In this document: positions 5,818 to 5,874 of the stretch, piece by piece
Numbering within the stretch: position 1 is the stretch's first letter
How the letters are laid out: every line of letters starts with the position of its first letter
Assembly: GCA_964448755.1 (NCBI GenBank)
Contig: CAYUXF010000079.1
Coordinates: 1 to 5,874 of the forward strand
From: CAYUXF01 sp964448755
GTDB taxonomy: Bacteria > Margulisbacteria > Termititenacia > Termititenacales > CAYUXF01
Direction: 5' to 3'
Length of the DNA stretch: 5,874 nt
Notes under the pieces: generated by a model
Told to the model about the DNA's origin: nothing
Seen by the model: only the letters and a program-made list of their open reading frames with translations
Databases searched by the model: none
Translations under genes and position numbers: made by a program

Positions 5818-5856
5818 GTGAACTATAGGTATGAAAAATTATTACTTACAGTTCAT
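5818..5856. repeat. Imperfect inverted repeat (14-bp stem) upstream of the distal promoter
   Basis: GTGAACTATAGGTA (5818-5831) pairs with TACTTACAGTTCAT (5843-5856) around an 11-nt AT-rich loop, with one mismatch and two G-T wobbles. Neither side is followed by a T run, so a standard intrinsic terminator is unlikely. The right arm's ACTTACAGTTCA (5844-5855) is also the exact reverse complement of 5675-5686 beside the proximal repeat copy. The two promoter copies and the GC-rich element therefore lie close to the ends of a larger inverted pair. Confidence 0.55.
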
Positions 5857-5874
5857 AAAAACATATTTTCCCCT

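Noticed and set aside
5754..5874. Second, truncated copy of asnB
   Set aside because: Only the promoter and first codons match; no further asnB coding sequence is present, so it is a duplicated 5' region, not a broken gene copy.
5843..5874. 3' end of an upstream minus-strand gene
   Set aside because: All minus-strand frames stay open only for about 6-10 codons up to the edge, which is too short to support any call.

Overview
The window holds one compact, unidirectional minus-strand gene block, read from high to low coordinates. It begins with a duplicated promoter region and runs through five complete genes: a glutamine-dependent asparagine synthetase homologue, a sugar-nucleotidyltransferase-like protein, a polyprenyl-phosphate sugar-1-phosphate transferase, a 61-residue membrane protein, and pyridoxine 5'-phosphate synthase (PdxJ). 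The 5' end of a sixth, very AT-rich minus-strand gene runs off the left edge. No plus-strand gene, tRNA, rRNA, CRISPR array or transposase is supported.

Organism: a bacterium of moderate GC (pieces of the gene block that I counted by hand are about 43-55% GC). It makes vitamin B6 by the DXP-dependent PdxA/PdxJ route and builds a lipid-linked surface glycan or exopolysaccharide. Start signals are mixed: the left-edge gene, the small membrane gene and the sugar transferase have good Shine-Dalgarno sequences, while asnB, the nucleotidyltransferase-like gene and pdxJ have none that I can see. I cannot assign a phylum from this window.

Layout: 5621-5874 is an intergenic control region. It carries two copies of a 60-bp block (58 of 60 identical, 146 bp apart). 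Each copy contains asnB promoter elements, the start codon and the first codons. Between the copies lies a GC-rich, hairpin-forming palindromic element of about 55 bp. asnB (3728-5620), the nucleotidyltransferase-like gene (2717-3718) and the sugar transferase (1285-2724) are packed with a 9-bp gap and an 8-bp overlap, so they are almost certainly one operon. The 61-residue gene (1061-1246) and pdxJ (282-1016) follow after gaps of 38 and 44 bp and are probably co-transcribed. A 91-bp gap, with a weak hairpin at the pdxJ stop and a promoter-like region, precedes the AT-rich partial gene (1-190).

How the genes fit together: the sugar transferase would start glycan assembly on a polyprenyl phosphate carrier. 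AsnB-family proteins in such clusters are usually either asparagine synthetases or amidate a sugar acid. The nucleotidyltransferase-like protein has the family's two-domain plan (nucleotidyltransferase fold plus left-handed beta-helix), but its nucleotide-binding loop and both metal-binding aspartates are replaced. It therefore looks like a pseudoenzyme rather than a supplier of activated sugar. PdxJ makes the precursor of PLP; its link with the glycan genes may be only positional. The two most unusual things in the window are this pseudoenzyme and the duplicated asnB promoter/start with its inserted palindrome.
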